Source: Larimichthys crocea
Taxonomy: Eukaryota; Chordata; Actinopteri; Sciaenidae
Length of the DNA: 64,000 bases
NCBI RefSeq assembly: GCF_000972845.2
Contig: NC_040018.1
Location: 9,583,157 to 9,647,156 of the forward strand
Direction: 5' to 3'
In this document: positions 11,882-24,099 of the stretch, piece after piece
Position numbering within the stretch: position 1 is the first letter of the stretch
Layout: the number at the start of each line of letters is the position of its first letter
Notes under the pieces: generated by a model
What the model saw: the letters and a program-made list of their open reading frames with translations, nothing else
Database searches by the model: none
What the model was told of the DNA's origin: nothing
Program-made: the position numbers and the translations under genes

Positions 11882-13315
11882 TGTGTGTGTGTGTGATTGC
11901 AACACACACTCCTTCCTATGAACCATCAGATCAGAAGCATTAGTTTCGATGATATTTTTTAAACAATCAAATGACATTTCCTCTGAAATGCTGCAGTCAA
12001 CATTAACTTTTGAGGTCATTAAATGGCCATGTGAGCAAAGTTGTACATTAAGCTGACATTCATTTTCTACCTGCTAAGAAGTGGTTAACGGTTTTGCTTT
12101 CAGATTTTATACAGTTTCCTCATTAGCGGTGAATGTTTTGTGTTTTCTGTTCTTTATTCTTCCGCTTGTTCTTATTGTAAATGGTGCCACATATCTACAT
12201 CAATAGTCTAAAGAATTTTTTGCTCACTTTTTATTTGTGTTAGACATCCTGTCCTTGAACTGAAGATGCTCCAATTACATGACCAAGTACTTCCTAAGCC
12301 ATCATGATGCACAATATTTTCTTTCTTTTTTGTTTTAAAGACATAAAATCATGTTTTTCTTAAATGAAGTCTGTGAGAAAAACACAGGGTGGCATGACAT
12401 TATCAGCTGTGGTTTTAACAGGAAAAAATAAAATAGCTTTACAGTCTCGGTTTCATCGACACATGCACAAATGATTGATCACTGCATGTCGAAATGTATC
12501 TTTTAGCTGACAGGGCAAGAGAAGTTCAACTAAAAAAGAAGACAGAAATCTATCTTTACTAATCCTTGCGAAATGTGTGCATGATGGGTGTATATACTCA
12601 AAAACCTTTTGGGCCATTTCCTCATGTCTCTCTGATTAATTCTATCTAATTTAGTTAGACTTGAGGAAAGAGAGCTTGTTACATTTCCAAATGTTCAATG
12701 TTTCAGTACTTACTGCATAGCATGCTGTTCTCTAATAAGGTGATTAATCACAAAAATCATATCAACACACCAAGATGACACCTAACAGTCCATTAACAGT
12801 ACCCGGCCATTGCAGGGCCTCAAACAGGAAGGAAGTTACTACCAAGCTTAGAGTGTCACAGAGTCTCTGCAGCAGGTTTCGATAAGTCGACTTGCGAACA
12901 GCATAGGACGTCTAGTCGAGCTGTAATAGATGGTCAAGGATACATGACAAATTATTGTAATTTTTTAGGGAATAGATATTAAAGTGGAAATGTGGAGAAT
13001 GAAGTCGAATCTTCTGGTCCATCAAATCACGTTAGCACAGCAGCCGGCACCTTTTTCAAGTTTCTGTGGTTTCTCTTTCAGAGCAAACCCAAATTTTTGC
13101 ACAATCTCTTCAAACTTCTCGTATTCACTACTTCAATGCTCTAAAAGAAAAATTATTTCCTTTACTTAAACTGGGTCTGAAGTACAATTTCACCAATTCA
13201 TCTATACAAGGTATAATGCTAGCAGTTTGATTTGTTCTTAAAAATTTGTTGTTTCAAGCTTTATTTTTGACAGAGACAGCTGAAGAGTGACAGGAATGTG
13301 GGAAGAGAGACCGTA
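10958..13315. other. Intergenic DNA upstream of the GPCR
   Basis: No coding exon was recognised. The stretch holds a pure (CT)n tract at 11837-11878 and otherwise AT-rich unique-looking sequence. Any 5' non-coding exon and promoter of the GPCR should lie here, but I cannot place them. Open frames such as the one at 11266-11661 have no recognisable protein features. Confidence 0.5.
11837..11878. repeat. (CT)n microsatellite
   Basis: About twenty uninterrupted CT units, followed shortly by a small (GT)n tract. Confidence 0.95.
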
Positions 13316-13317
13316 GC

Positions 13318-13500
13318 GTAGAGAGGCAGTAGCTCAACTATCAGAGCGGTTGCCTCCAGACCTTTTGAAGTATGTGGGTTGAATGATAGTGTAAGGAATG
13401 GATGATGTATCCTTGATGTCACCCACAGGTCTCTAAAGAGCTGTTATCAAGTTCAGTGTGTTGGCTCCGGCCACCACCATCTTGGCAGTCCTGCCTGTGA
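13318..13500 (+). mobile_element. Possible decayed tRNA-derived SINE
   Basis: GGCAGTAGCTCAACTATCAG resembles a tRNA-like Pol III A box (TAGCTCA), and GTATGTGGGTTGAATGATAG could be an eroded B box (GGTTCGAAT). A G+C-richer tail (GGCTCCGGCCACCACCATCT) follows and looks repetitive. The internal promoter is degenerate, so the call is tentative. Confidence 0.35.
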
Positions 13501-13573
13501 CACTAATGTAAAAATCAACAAAGACGTGGATCATCTGTCGGGTGAGTTTCATAGAAAACCATGAGCAGGTAAA

Positions 13574-13975
13574 TTAGCTGCAGAGACAAAAACATTTTTT
13601 TTTGTACCAGGCTGTAAACATGTTTATTTCTGCTCTGAAGCTGGACATTTTAATATGGGGGTCATGAACTGCAGTTTTTAGCACTTCACAGATTGAGTTT
13701 CCTGTGTCATATGGTGATGGTCTGTGGGCAGAACAGTTCTCGTGCCACGCTGTGATGCAGTCTGTCAGCAAACTCTCAATGTTGCACCTGAAGTTTGTGG
13801 AGATGGTGGCATGCATGCCAAGTTTCCTCAGTCTCCTCAGGAAACAGAGCCTCTGGTAAACTTTCTTGACCAGTGTCTGTGTGTAGTGTTCAGGAGAGGT
13901 CCTCTGTGATGTGCACACTGAGGAACTTGAGAAGTTGTTGACTCTTTTCCACCTCTGCATCCCCAGTGTGTATGG
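13574..13975 (-). mobile_element. Decayed LINE (Rex1/CR1-like) reverse-transcriptase fragment
   Basis: The minus strand encodes a stretch with the C-terminal reverse-transcriptase motif seen in many fish LINEs: TLVKKVYQRLCFLRRLRKLG, followed by NIESLLTDCITAWHENCSAH. Intact relatives read roughly KKAQQRLYFLRRLR ... ESILT.CITVW.GNCTA. The open frame has 128 codons, with no N-terminal reverse-transcriptase domain, no endonuclease and no poly(A) tail in view. It is a truncated, inactive relic rather than a host gene. Confidence 0.8.
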
Positions 13976-14949
13976 GGAGGGAGATGATACTGGCTATATT
14001 GTTATCAATGACTCCCAATTAGAAATACCTAAACTAACATTAACTGGACACACATCTTTACGGTATCCGGATGTTGAGTAAATAAACAGCAGTGATGCTC
14101 ACTGGTATGTTTTCAATAGTTTTGGACAACACTGGAACTCTGTGGCACCGAGTCAGTATTAATCGTATCCATTTATTGTTGGTTTTGGTCAGACAGGATC
14201 ACTGAATATGCTCACAGTTCTCCTTTACCATGAAAGATTTTGATGGTGAATGGATGTGGTCCAAGGCCACACCATTTATGAGGTTTTCATAAAGACTATG
14301 CAATATTTGCCTTTCAGCAGTAGATGGCAGTGCTGCTCATTTGGTAAACGACGAGGAACTCTAATTAGTCATCAGTCTCTTCCTGTGCTTTTTATCAATT
14401 TATTTTTTTTTTTTAAAGGCTGGGTTTTGGGGGGCTGGACTGGAAAATGACTCTGAATACACGAGCACCTTTAAATGTCTAGAATCAATGAGACAACGTT
14501 TTAGTCATTTTAGGGGATTTTATTGTCACATTTGACAGATTTGTGACATTTGATGACTAATCAATTACATTTTATAGATGTCTGTCTACAAATGGAACTT
14601 GGAAAAAATTAGTTTTGCTGAAGAACATTTTATCAGTCACTTTAAAGCTAATTAAAAACTGAATACCAACAGAATCTTGGTTATTAGAATGTAAAGTGCA
14701 AATTAAAGTTTTAAGCTTGTTTGTACAGTTATTAACACAAAAAACAAACAAAAAGAAAGGAACCCATAACTGCAATTCCAATGCTTGTTTGTGACTTAAT
14801 ATTTAACCCAGAATAGAAGCATGACACCTTTTCATACAGAACATCATTTCACAGACACAGACATTGAATACAAAACAATCCACTTATAGCAACATGTTTT
14901 AATGTGGAGCAATATTTGACTGTTTTAATAAATACACATGTTCATGTCA

Positions 14950-15095
14950 CTACAGCCAGTGGTAGAAAATAGCCAAGTACATTTACTCAAGTACTGTATT
15001 GTGGTATGAATGTGCGTACTTTACTTGCTCTTTTTGTTTCACACCACTACATTTTCGAGGGGAATATTGCACTTTTATCCCCTCTACATTGATTA
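14950..15095. mobile_element. Fragment of the AGTGGTGGAA / 'CAAGTACATTTACTCAAGTA' repeat family
   Basis: CCAGTGGTAGAAAATAGCC followed by AAGTACATTTACTCAAGTAC and ACACCACTACATTTTCGAG matches one end of the family whose fuller copy lies at 32893-33503. It is non-coding, and its right end is uncertain because the AT-rich flank is not distinctive. Confidence 0.65.
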
Positions 15096-16257
15096 CAAAT
15101 GAAGATATTTGCATACAAAACATATGAAGAGATTAGAAAATTAATTAAAACTCTATTGTTTATTAAATACATTTAATGTTTTTTAGTTTTTCATTTAAAT
15201 TGATTAGATTTTCAATCTTTTATTCTTACATCAGCTGAATGGTTTTTAACATTGACACTGACAGACAAAAAACTCAAAGCATCTCACATCCATAAAGGAA
15301 CCGTACTTATAAAGGCCATTCAACATTTCTGATAGATTTACTTTATATTCATTATGCTTAATTGTGGGTTTAAACATGTAATGCTCTTGAATACTTCTGG
15401 ATACAGAGTGGAGGCCACTTCATTTTGTCCTCTCAATCTCTCTGGGCATTTGCCTTGATTGATTAAAAATGCTATGATGGTTGGCGGCCACTCAAAGGAG
15501 CAAAATAAGAATGACAATAATAAATTAATTAACTGGCTTTGTATGTTTTGAACTAATGTCTTTGAGAAATGGATCAAATTAAGTCTGAAAAAGAGACAGA
15601 GGCTGTTTGTAGCTGCAATGTTGTCATGACAACCAGTTTCCATGATATCAAAGTGGCTAAACCTCGTTCAAAGCCTTTCATACATGAATATGTGCATGTG
15701 CTGTTTTAAGTATTTTATGTTTTCTTACAAAAACCCCCAATTTGCTCTACTACAGTTAAAAAGTTCCACATTATTGTCTGTTGAATCTAATTTAGACACT
15801 GATTATCGCTTATCATTGTACTCAGCTGAAATCCATACCGGTACAGATAATGTACTAGTGTGACTGATCATCTGGGTAAAATGTGTCAACATGCACTAAT
15901 GTTATCATTAGCTGTTGTCTAATGGCAGCTAATCAGTTATCAAATATGTTGTTTTACCTTGAAATATGACTCGATGTACCTCCAGATTTTCACCATCCAT
16001 TGTCTTTTGAGTTCCTGATCAACCAGGAAGTGGTGAAATGATAGCAATGTGTCAAATGCCCTACATATGAATAACCCACCCTGAGCAGAAAATGGACGCT
16101 GTGCAAATATGATGATTTTAGGTGGCTGAACAGATCCAGATACAAATAATGGTGCACTCACTCCACCCTACATTGTCCCATTCTGAATCATTAAAAAATG
16201 ATTTTACTTAAAAATTACTAAATAAAATTGTTTCTTGATACTTACATATTGACTTAG

Positions 16258-16748
16258 TTAAAGCAACACTGTAACTTTTCTACCATAAAATAACATTTCA
16301 AATTGTTCGATGCCGCACATACTTCCAATCAGGTAAACGATGCCTCTGTCGTTCCCACTCTGTGAAAAGTACGTAACCTTTAGAGCTCTAAGTCACACAC
16401 CGCCAAATACTTCTCTTGTTTTGGATCATATTTCATGGAGAAAATGGTTTTCTGGTTTTACCTCTGATGTCCTCCGGCTGCAGTGCTTCAACTCTCTGTT
16501 ATTTACAGAGTTTCCTGTTGGACAGTGGAGTGAGTTACTGTGAACTATAGTTGCTGTTAGCTAATGATTGCTCTGCTTGTTAGCCGGGCTGACCAGACTA
16601 TGAGCTCAGAGCACTGGGGGCAGTATTAGTGTTTGTATCAGTATCACAAGCGTTGTTTTGGACCACCAGGAAGAGGAGGCGGGTGTTATATTGAGACTGG
16701 GCACACTAAATGATAAAAATACCAATTCTTTACGTCATGTTGCTTTAA
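16258..16748. mobile_element. TTAA-flanked MITE (piggyBac-type target duplication)
   Basis: A block of about 490 bases is bounded on both sides by TTAA (16258-16261 and 16745-16748). Its terminal inverted repeats begin AGCAACACTGTAAC on the left and, on the complement of the right end, AGCAACATGACGTAA. TTAA duplications are the signature of piggyBac-class insertion. No transposase frame is present, so it is non-autonomous. Confidence 0.7.
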
Positions 16749-16784
16749 CTCACTCACTGACTTAATAACTTACGGAGTGACTAA

Positions 16785-16990
16785 AAGGTCCAATGTGTCA
16801 CATTTATGGGGCACTTTATGGCAGAAATAGAACATAATATGTGCAACAATATGTGCGTGTGTGAAAAAGAAAGAGGGAAGGAGAGAGACAGTCACGTCTT
16901 TATGGAAGTGTTACTTGTTTTGCTGCTGTTCAACAATAACGAACGTGTTCGGAATTTTTTTCTGTTATTTTATCTGAGATCTTCCCATCA
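16785..16990 (+). mobile_element. Partial copy of the GGTCCAGTGTGT-type MITE
   Basis: AAAGGTCCAATGTGTCACAT followed by GGCAGAAATAGAACATAATA matches the left arm of the copies at 29317 and 51234. The right arm is missing. It sits about 40 bases right of the TTAA-flanked MITE. Confidence 0.6.
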
Positions 16991-17516
16991 TTGTGGGTGG
17001 GGGAGAATAAAAAAGAAACTTGCTTCCAGTGAGAGGAGCATCCCCTTGGAGAATGTGGTGGCCTACAGCTCTGCTACTATAATGTGCATAAATAATGCAT
17101 AAAGTTGGTGGTTTGTAAGTCACCTCTGGTTGGGTTGGGTCCAATTTCCTTTACTTACTGGGGGAAAATACCATACATTTTTTGATTGGCCAATAGCCCA
17201 TCTGAGTACACAAGCCCGATAGCTCACTGGCATTTCATTTAATACATTTCAGTATAGTTTTTATTGCCAAGATCTATTTTAGCTTTAGTTAACAGAATCT
17301 TTATTTATATTTGACCAGCGCTGCTGATTTTGATCTGATCTTTATAAACTCATGAGGAAACTGTTTAGTGAGCCAATAAATTACATGAGACGTTGCCTTA
17401 TATTTATATTAGGTTCAGTGCAATTGGATTGTTTTATTCCAGTAAATGATGCTTCCCCTGCTGGCCACTAAAATATTGCAGAAAATGATATACTGTTAAA
17501 CATGACTTACTTAAAG

Positions 17517-17700
17517 AATCAGTGTGTAAGATTTAGTGGCATTTAGTTAGTGTTTGAATGATCCTCCTTACCTCACCCTCCCGTTCCTAGTGAGAAACTA
17601 GGGTGGCTACGAAACCGCCCTATGGAGCCAGTGTTTGGTTTGTCCAATCTGAGCAACTGTAGAAACATGGTCTTTCAACATCGAGGACCAGAAGATGTAC
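17517..17700 (+). mobile_element. Partial copy of the GGTCCAGTGTGT-type MITE
   Basis: CAGTGTGTAAGATTTAGTGG, CTATGGAGCCAGTGTTTGGT and TGTAGAAACATGG are family-specific blocks shared with the copies at 3782 and, in reverse, 38466. Only one arm is recognisable. Confidence 0.7.
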
Positions 17701-17934
17701 TATGGGCCACAGGGAATGTGGAAAGTGTGAGTGGCCAATTGGGCAAAATTGGAAATAAGGTTGAGCAGCAATCCAGGTCTTTAAAACATCCATGAAGAGG
17801 ACATAGATAGATTTAAAATGTTAATTCTAAGTTATAAAAACAACAACAATTTTTTATTTGAGCAATTTCTACTATATTTTGCAATTAGGCAAATATGTGT
17901 GACACACTGAACATTAGATAACCTGATGGTTGAA

Positions 17935-18030
17935 CAACTAACTTACTTAACTCTGACTTACTTAACACAAACTTACTTAACCCTGACAGACAGAGTTACT
18001 TAATAATTACTTAACACTTACTTCCATACA
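17935..18030. repeat. Degenerate short tandem repeat, unit around ACTTACTTAA
   Basis: Seven or so variants of ACTTACTTAAC occur within 95 bases, separated by CTCTGAC, ACAA and CCTGACAGACAG spacers. This is an eroded minisatellite-like array with no coding function. Confidence 0.6.
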
Positions 18031-19422
18031 TACATACTACATAGATGCACACTGCAAACTGCTACCGCTTTTTAAAGTAATTATTTATAGCTCTGGAAAT
18101 TTTGCCTTTCGGTTTTTAGTGTTTTACACAAGTGTGACATCACCTGTTGTGGAGACAAAACACTCTTTAGTTTCTGTTTGGAGGCAGTTTACAATACTAA
18201 CCTATTATGTAATAAAATATCAGAGTGTGTGGTAGTTAATGACAAATCCTCAAAAAGACAACCCTTATAAGAAGAAAGTGATATTTTGCAAGTAGTCCTC
18301 TTGTTTAAGTAAACACGATGAAGTTTATAGATTAGAATGGAATCAGTCAATGTAGACTTGCAGTTCCAATAACCAAATGATTGAGAACTGTATGAATATT
18401 AAAATGAGTTTGTGGAATTGAATCATAACTAGCGTTGGTCTTTCCACCTTTGATGCTCACCCACACTTCTTTTAAACCTGCTAATTTTAGATGCCGGGGT
18501 TTTAATCGGGGGAAACCGAAATGCTTGTATGTCACTGTGAGAAAGAGAGCAGGAATGAAAGATAACTCTGCTCTGTCTCTCTTTGTTGCTCACAGTATAC
18601 TGCTAAATATCACATGTTTAATATTGTTCTGGAGTAAAACAGAAGCTGCTTCGGTGTGAAACAGGTGTTGGTAATGATATGAAGATAAATCTATATGTCT
18701 TCCGGAGAATAAAAACGTCAACTGTGTCGTCTGACTCTGTCAGAAAATTTCCTTGCGGTGTCACATGTGTCACACTTAGCGCGACACGCAGACAATACAC
18801 GATGACGGCACAGAGAGCTGGAAATGTTATTAGATCATATCAGCTGTATGACTGCTGGGCCTCTCATGCATATCCCACATATGACAGGAAAAGAGTAAGG
18901 TTGCCCACGTGGAAACGCTGAAACAGCCTGCACTGTAGAAACAGAGAGAAAAAGAAAGTAGTGTATGTGTTTGTCTTTTGACTAGACGTAAATACAACTC
19001 ATAAAATCCTTTTTGCTCTAATGAGCAAACTTTCAGATGGGCTGTTATTTCAATCTTCTTTGGCAGTAGAAGTCATAAAAGAAATTAAAGTAGGTGAGGT
19101 GTGAGCAAAGGTGATCATGGTTATAAAGGTCTTTGTTAAATATTTTGTCCCTTCAGCTGAACTTCGAGAGAAATTTTATATCTGCTTTCCCCCGGAACAC
19201 CGAAATATGATGTCACTTTCTCTGTCTCTCAGCTCATATATTTTTTACATGAAGTTTTCAGACACAATGCACAACCTTTGAAATGAAAAGGGAAACTTGT
19301 AAAGCGACTTCCTCTCTAAATTTTATGATCTGTAAGAGGAGGAGACAGAAAGCCAGACAGAAGAAGTAAAGGATTGCATCCTCAGCTGGCATATTGCACA
19401 TTGTGAATTTCCAGTATGCGAA

Positions 19423-19452
19423 GGGGAGGGGTGGCGGTGGGGGGAGGGGGGG
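19423..19452 (+). promoter_or_regulatory. G-quadruplex-prone G tract
   Basis: Four closely spaced G runs of 4, 4, 6 and 6 occur within 30 bases (GGGGAGGGGTGGCGG, then GGGGGGAGGGGGG). The G-quadruplex potential follows from the sequence. Any regulatory role is unknown, and no gene start is recognised beside it. Confidence 0.5.
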
Positions 19453-20269
19453 TCCCTACCGCATCTCTGCTTCTTCCCCCACCTCCTCATGTACTTTCAA
19501 CCTTTTCCCTTCAGCTACTACAACGTCAGCCTGTCTTTTTTTTCACCGTGTTTCCTCTTTAACACGCTCACAGGAATGTGATGTGCTTGACACACTCGTC
19601 CGTCGCTTGAGTCGAAGAAAAATGGTTTGCGTGAAGCTTAGGAGAGGAAGAAAATGCCTCTTCTCTGCTGCAGAAGGAAGGGAGGGATGGTTGGGTAGAG
19701 GGGTAAATTCTGAGAATGAACGGGGAGGCACCTTGTCTTCTGTGAAACCAAGCAATATGACTTGGTTACTGGGTTACCACAAGCAAACACTGCGGGCAGC
19801 GAGATTCTGGGCCAGTTTATAGGCGGAATCTAAGATATGTAACGAGGATAGTGTATAGGATTACAGTCATTTAGTGGAAGAGGGTCTCTTTCAAAATCCC
19901 CGCTGGTGACACTCCCATAACCGTCATTTCATTTCATGACCCTGCACAGTCATAATGATCCATGACTGTACAGGTGGCTTGACAAGAACAATTGAAGGTG
20001 TGAGGAATGGCGTGAAAATGAAAAGAATGTGAGGCAGGTTTAACATTAATTTGACTGGAATGGTTGAAATGATTACAGATGGAACATCTATTAAAAGTTC
20101 AACATCCTGATCCAAAGCAAACTATAACCACTGACACGACTGACCTACGTATCTGAACAGCTACTGGTTTGGCACGATTGCCACAAAAATCATTACAGAT
20201 TCCCACAGTCCAAGAAGATGAATCCACTTCAGCAATCACCAGAAGGTCAGATTTTTCAGTTATCCATTG

Positions 20270-20530
20270 AAACTTCTCAACATCCCTGGGATGGATTGGC
20301 ACAGATGTTTATGGTTCCCAGATGATAAATCCTAATGACTTTGGTGATCTTCTGACTTTTCCTTTCTCACAACTGTGAGGTTAACATTTGTTGTTTTGAG
20401 AGAAATTTTGCCGAAACCATTGAATAGATTGACATTTCCCCTTCAGGATCATGTGGTGATTCTTTAATTCCCCTGAATTCCCCTAGTTTAAGGCCAGACA
20501 GCTCTGAAACATTCCCACCAGTCTCCATTT
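20270..20530 (+). repeat. Dispersed repeat of the 'TATGGTTCCCAGATGATGAATCC' family
   Basis: The blocks GGATTGGCACAGATG, TTATGGTTCCCAGATGATAA, AATGACTTTGGTGATC and TGACTTTTCCTT recur at 56690-57180 and, in eroded form, at 47280-47480. I recognise this as a common perciform dispersed repeat. Its class is not clear from the sequence. Confidence 0.65.
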
Positions 20531-21268
20531 CAGTTGTGGGTCTTGACAAAAAATATTAAATCGTAGGAGAGATATTTTGCTTTCTATTAACAACGTTTAC
20601 TTTGCAGTCAAAGTTCGCAGTACGCAGTTTGACGGATGTCTGACGTCACGCAATTGGTGTGTACTACATCCTGTATACTGTATAGTAATGGTATGTGGTT
20701 TGGATTTGAGACACAGCTTCAGTCTTCAGACTTATCCAGCATTGTCTGTATTGATCGAGTAGAACATGTGAGGATGGGAAACGCTGTAAATAAAGAAGGT
20801 TTGGATGGGTTCATAGGGTTTGGTTCCACAGAAAGAGCTCAGATGTTTTATTTATTACTAATATATCCAATTTAGGAAGTGTGTGACAATGTGGCCCATA
20901 TCTATTTGCTTAAATTATCTCCAGCTTCATTAAATCTCCATGAACATCAGGTTAAAAGTCTTGTTAATATGAATATGAAGAGGAGGGGATTGAGTTTTTA
21001 CACGTCAAACACAGCCATGTGTTTCATCTATTTTCTTATCAAACCTTTGACGTATTCCATGTTTGAACTTATAACGCCAACATCTTCATGTCAGTCTTCA
21101 CAGATGACATAACCTTAAATAATACCAGCTTAAATCCAAGAAATGAATCGATTTTCTCTTCTGTAGGCAGCATTTACATAAAAGACAAATACTGCAAATG
21201 TGTTGTGCGATTTTCTCTTTAATAGTCATTCTGTTAGAAGGGGATTTCTCATGACTCACACGCAAATG

Positions 21269-22219
21269 TATAAAAGAGATGTAAACCCACAGTTTGGTTT
21301 ACTGTTCAATGGGAGAGAGGAGTGTGAGAGAGAGACAAATACTGAGGGTGGAGAGAAGACGCAGGAGGAGAAAGACACCAGTTGCTGAAAGAGGAAGTGG
21401 TGTGCTCAGGAGCCAGGTCAGTAACTATCTACCATTATAGCAAACACACACAAACACACTTACTTCCTGACAACACTCCAGCGTAGTTTAGCGTCTTGGT
21501 TCTCAGCCAGAGTCGACATATTAGCAGCTGTTACGTCTTGTTAGAACTCATAACGTCTCTGGGGAGAGATAATAGACACAGAACTTTACTGTTAGTTCCA
21601 GTTGCCGCACACCTGGACTTTTTCAGTCTCTGTAAACTCAGTCAATGCTCATCCTGTTACTTTAGTCTGCTCTCTTAAACTAACCTGTCAGTCCTACAGC
21701 CCCTTTAAAGGGACACAAACATGGTTTCGATTCACAGAAATGTATTTCATGTTTCTAATGACACAAGGCTGAATTACAGAGAATAGAGCAGATGAAAGAA
21801 GTTGTCTAAATGATGTTTGATCAAACGTGAAACCTTAGTTGTTTCAGGGAAAATGTGAGGAAGATAGAGTGAGAACTGGGATTCCATATGTACTTTTTGT
21901 TGTCTAATTAAAAAGGGAAATTGTCTGGCAAATTTAGAGTTAGGATGAAGATTATATATTCTAAACTTTAGCCTAAGCAGTAAAGCAAGTAAAAAAGTAT
22001 TTAGTTCAACTAAATGACAGATAGTTTCTTAGTAACCCATTCTCCATAAAAGGTAAGAGGTTACCACAAAGTCATAACAATATCTAGTTACTGGTTTATG
22101 TAGTGAAAACTTGTGAATGAAACACCTTTCAAGCATTTAAATGATCTTTGAAAACCAATCAGTGTTCTCCTGCCGCCCCCTGCAGGTCACCCTCACCAGC
22201 ACGGACACCAACATGTAAG
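21269..22219 (+). ncRNA. Candidate TATA-linked spliced non-coding transcript
   Basis: A consensus TATAAAAG lies at 21269-21276. It is followed by a purine-rich stretch containing AGAGGAAGTGG, ending at a donor CCAG|GTCAGT (21416). A pyrimidine-rich acceptor (CCCCCTGCAG, ending at 22185) opens a short block (22186-22219) that closes with another donor, GTAAGC. The small block contains ATG immediately followed by a stop, so no protein is evident. It could be a long non-coding RNA, 5' untranslated exons of an undetected gene, or chance. No downstream exon was found before efnb2. Confidence 0.25.
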
Positions 22220-23621
22220 GTAAGCATGTGGATGATGAAACAGGCGTCAAGTCAAGTCCCAGGTTGAAGTTAATGCTAATCGTGATAGGGGTGGTTCATG
22301 AGCAGACACCTAACATGTTAGCATTATCTTCAGTCTGGGGGCTCTCACCAAAAGAATACTAACTGAGGCCATCATGGCTGCATCCAGCACGGAAGTCTTC
22401 AACAACTGAGGAATATGACGAAGTGAAGAGTGGACTAACATGAACCCTTTGTCACTGTTGTCAGAAACATCCCCCGTAGGTATCGATACTACCGATATGA
22501 AGTTTTGTTTTGAGTATCGATACCTAAAAAACATGGATCCCACACGTTAGATGACAATCTGGGCACATGAACAATCTTCTTAGTGCTGCAAAATGTGCTT
22601 CTCTGCTGCAGTTGTGTGCATGTGCTGAGTGATCAGTCACATAAAGAGCATTTCATTTATTTACTCAAAATCCATCTTTTGTTCAACTGGCCCGTGAAGT
22701 ACAGCAGTTCATTATGACATTTTTCCCTTAATTACAGGATAGCACATTAGCTGCTTATCAGAAATATTGGTACTGATATCAGTGATCCTTGCTCTAGTGT
22801 TAGGACCAGATTTTTGTGGTATCACCCACTCTTACTTTCCTGCTTCTAACGGTCAAGATGCTGCAGTAATGGGTGGCACATGAGAAAAAGCACATTTAAA
22901 ATTTAAACTTATCTTTGATTCTTTTTTGTGGAAACACAACATGATTCAAAACGTTAACCCAGCACAGCTCTGCTCAACATAAACCTGATCAAACACATTT
23001 GGGCTTTGAGATCATACATCGTTCTGAAAATCACCCATATTATATATGTATGACTTGTACCATAGTATAAAGGAATATTTTAGTATATGAAAGTAATATG
23101 TGATACCGTACAGCCAACATGGTGAGACACTGTGCATTGTATTGAGTGAAAATTGAAGTATTAAGTGCAGTAAGTATTAGGGAATTTTCTCATATTTCAC
23201 AAGCCAAGTAAACCATTGTGTTTAGTTTTGTGAATCAGTTACCGGACATAACTACCTGAAATTGCAGCAATTACAGACAAAAAAAGAGGAAAAACTTCAG
23301 TCGTAATCACAGGTCAAGTAGGGAAAAATTATTTGAGCTAGTTCATCATTGGACAAACCAAAAACTTGCAGATTTGTCATTCATTTCACTTGTTGACTTG
23401 TTCACATGTTGGTTCTCATGTGTATTATGTACCTTTTGTTGAGTCCTGACTTTATGTTATGTTTGCCCTGTAAATGTATGTTAGCAGCTGAGTTCAAGAA
23501 AATAAAAATCCTAAACTCAACTTTTTGCCCATCTGAAGTTTGTTCGAACAAAAGCACAGGTGAAAGCTGTTTCATTTTGTGTTCACACAAGGAAACATCC
23601 GATGTCAACAGAAACTGATGA

Positions 23622-23623
<2 letters not shown>

Positions 23624-23716
<93 letters not shown>

Positions 23717-23717
23717 T
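23624..23717. repeat. (GATA)n microsatellite
   Basis: About 23 near-perfect GATA units. The reverse strand reads as a spurious Tyr-Leu-Ser-Ile repeat frame, which is not a gene. Confidence 0.97.
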
Positions 23718-23930
23718 ACTTTACAGTGCAGCAGCAGCATTACTCACAGTGACAATAGGACAATAGACAACATAAGAATACAAATATAAGAGCAAACTAT
23801 ACATAATAAAATATCAAAATAGCAATAGTAAATAAAATATATCGTACAGAGGTATATACAGCAAATTGGCAGTGTTGTGCAAAGTAAGGAGAAATGTAAA
23901 GTGGCTGTAAAATGAAAATTGTAAATTTGT
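23718..23930 (-). mobile_element. Probable LINE 3' tail adjoining the GATA array
   Basis: CTTTACAGTGCAGCAGCAGC followed by GTGACAATAGGACAATAGAC and a string of short AT-rich motifs resembles the 3' untranslated tail of fish LINEs, which often end in a tetranucleotide microsatellite such as the adjacent GATA array. This rests on recall of the family; there is no coding part. Confidence 0.4.
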
Positions 23931-24099
23931 AAAAAAATATGAAAGATGTTGGCAGCACATCAACAACATTTCATGTGCAGTCCAGCCGTCATTGGTGGTG
24001 CTTTAGTCTTGTGACAGAAGCACAGTGTAATCTTTTAAACCACTTTGTCATTAGTTCAGATTCCCTGAAAATGAGAGGATTACAGCTTTGGATCCTTAA

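Noticed and set aside
13574..13960. 128-codon minus-strand open frame
   Set aside because: The translation carries a LINE reverse-transcriptase motif (QRLCFLRRLRKLG) and is truncated; annotated as a mobile-element relic, not a host gene.
19394..19822. 142-codon plus-strand open frame
   Set aside because: It begins in the G-rich tract (poly-Gly/Arg), has no recognisable domain, and lacks supporting splice or start context.
23402..23740. Minus-strand frame rich in Tyr-Leu-Ser-Ile repeats
   Set aside because: It is a direct translation of the GATA microsatellite.
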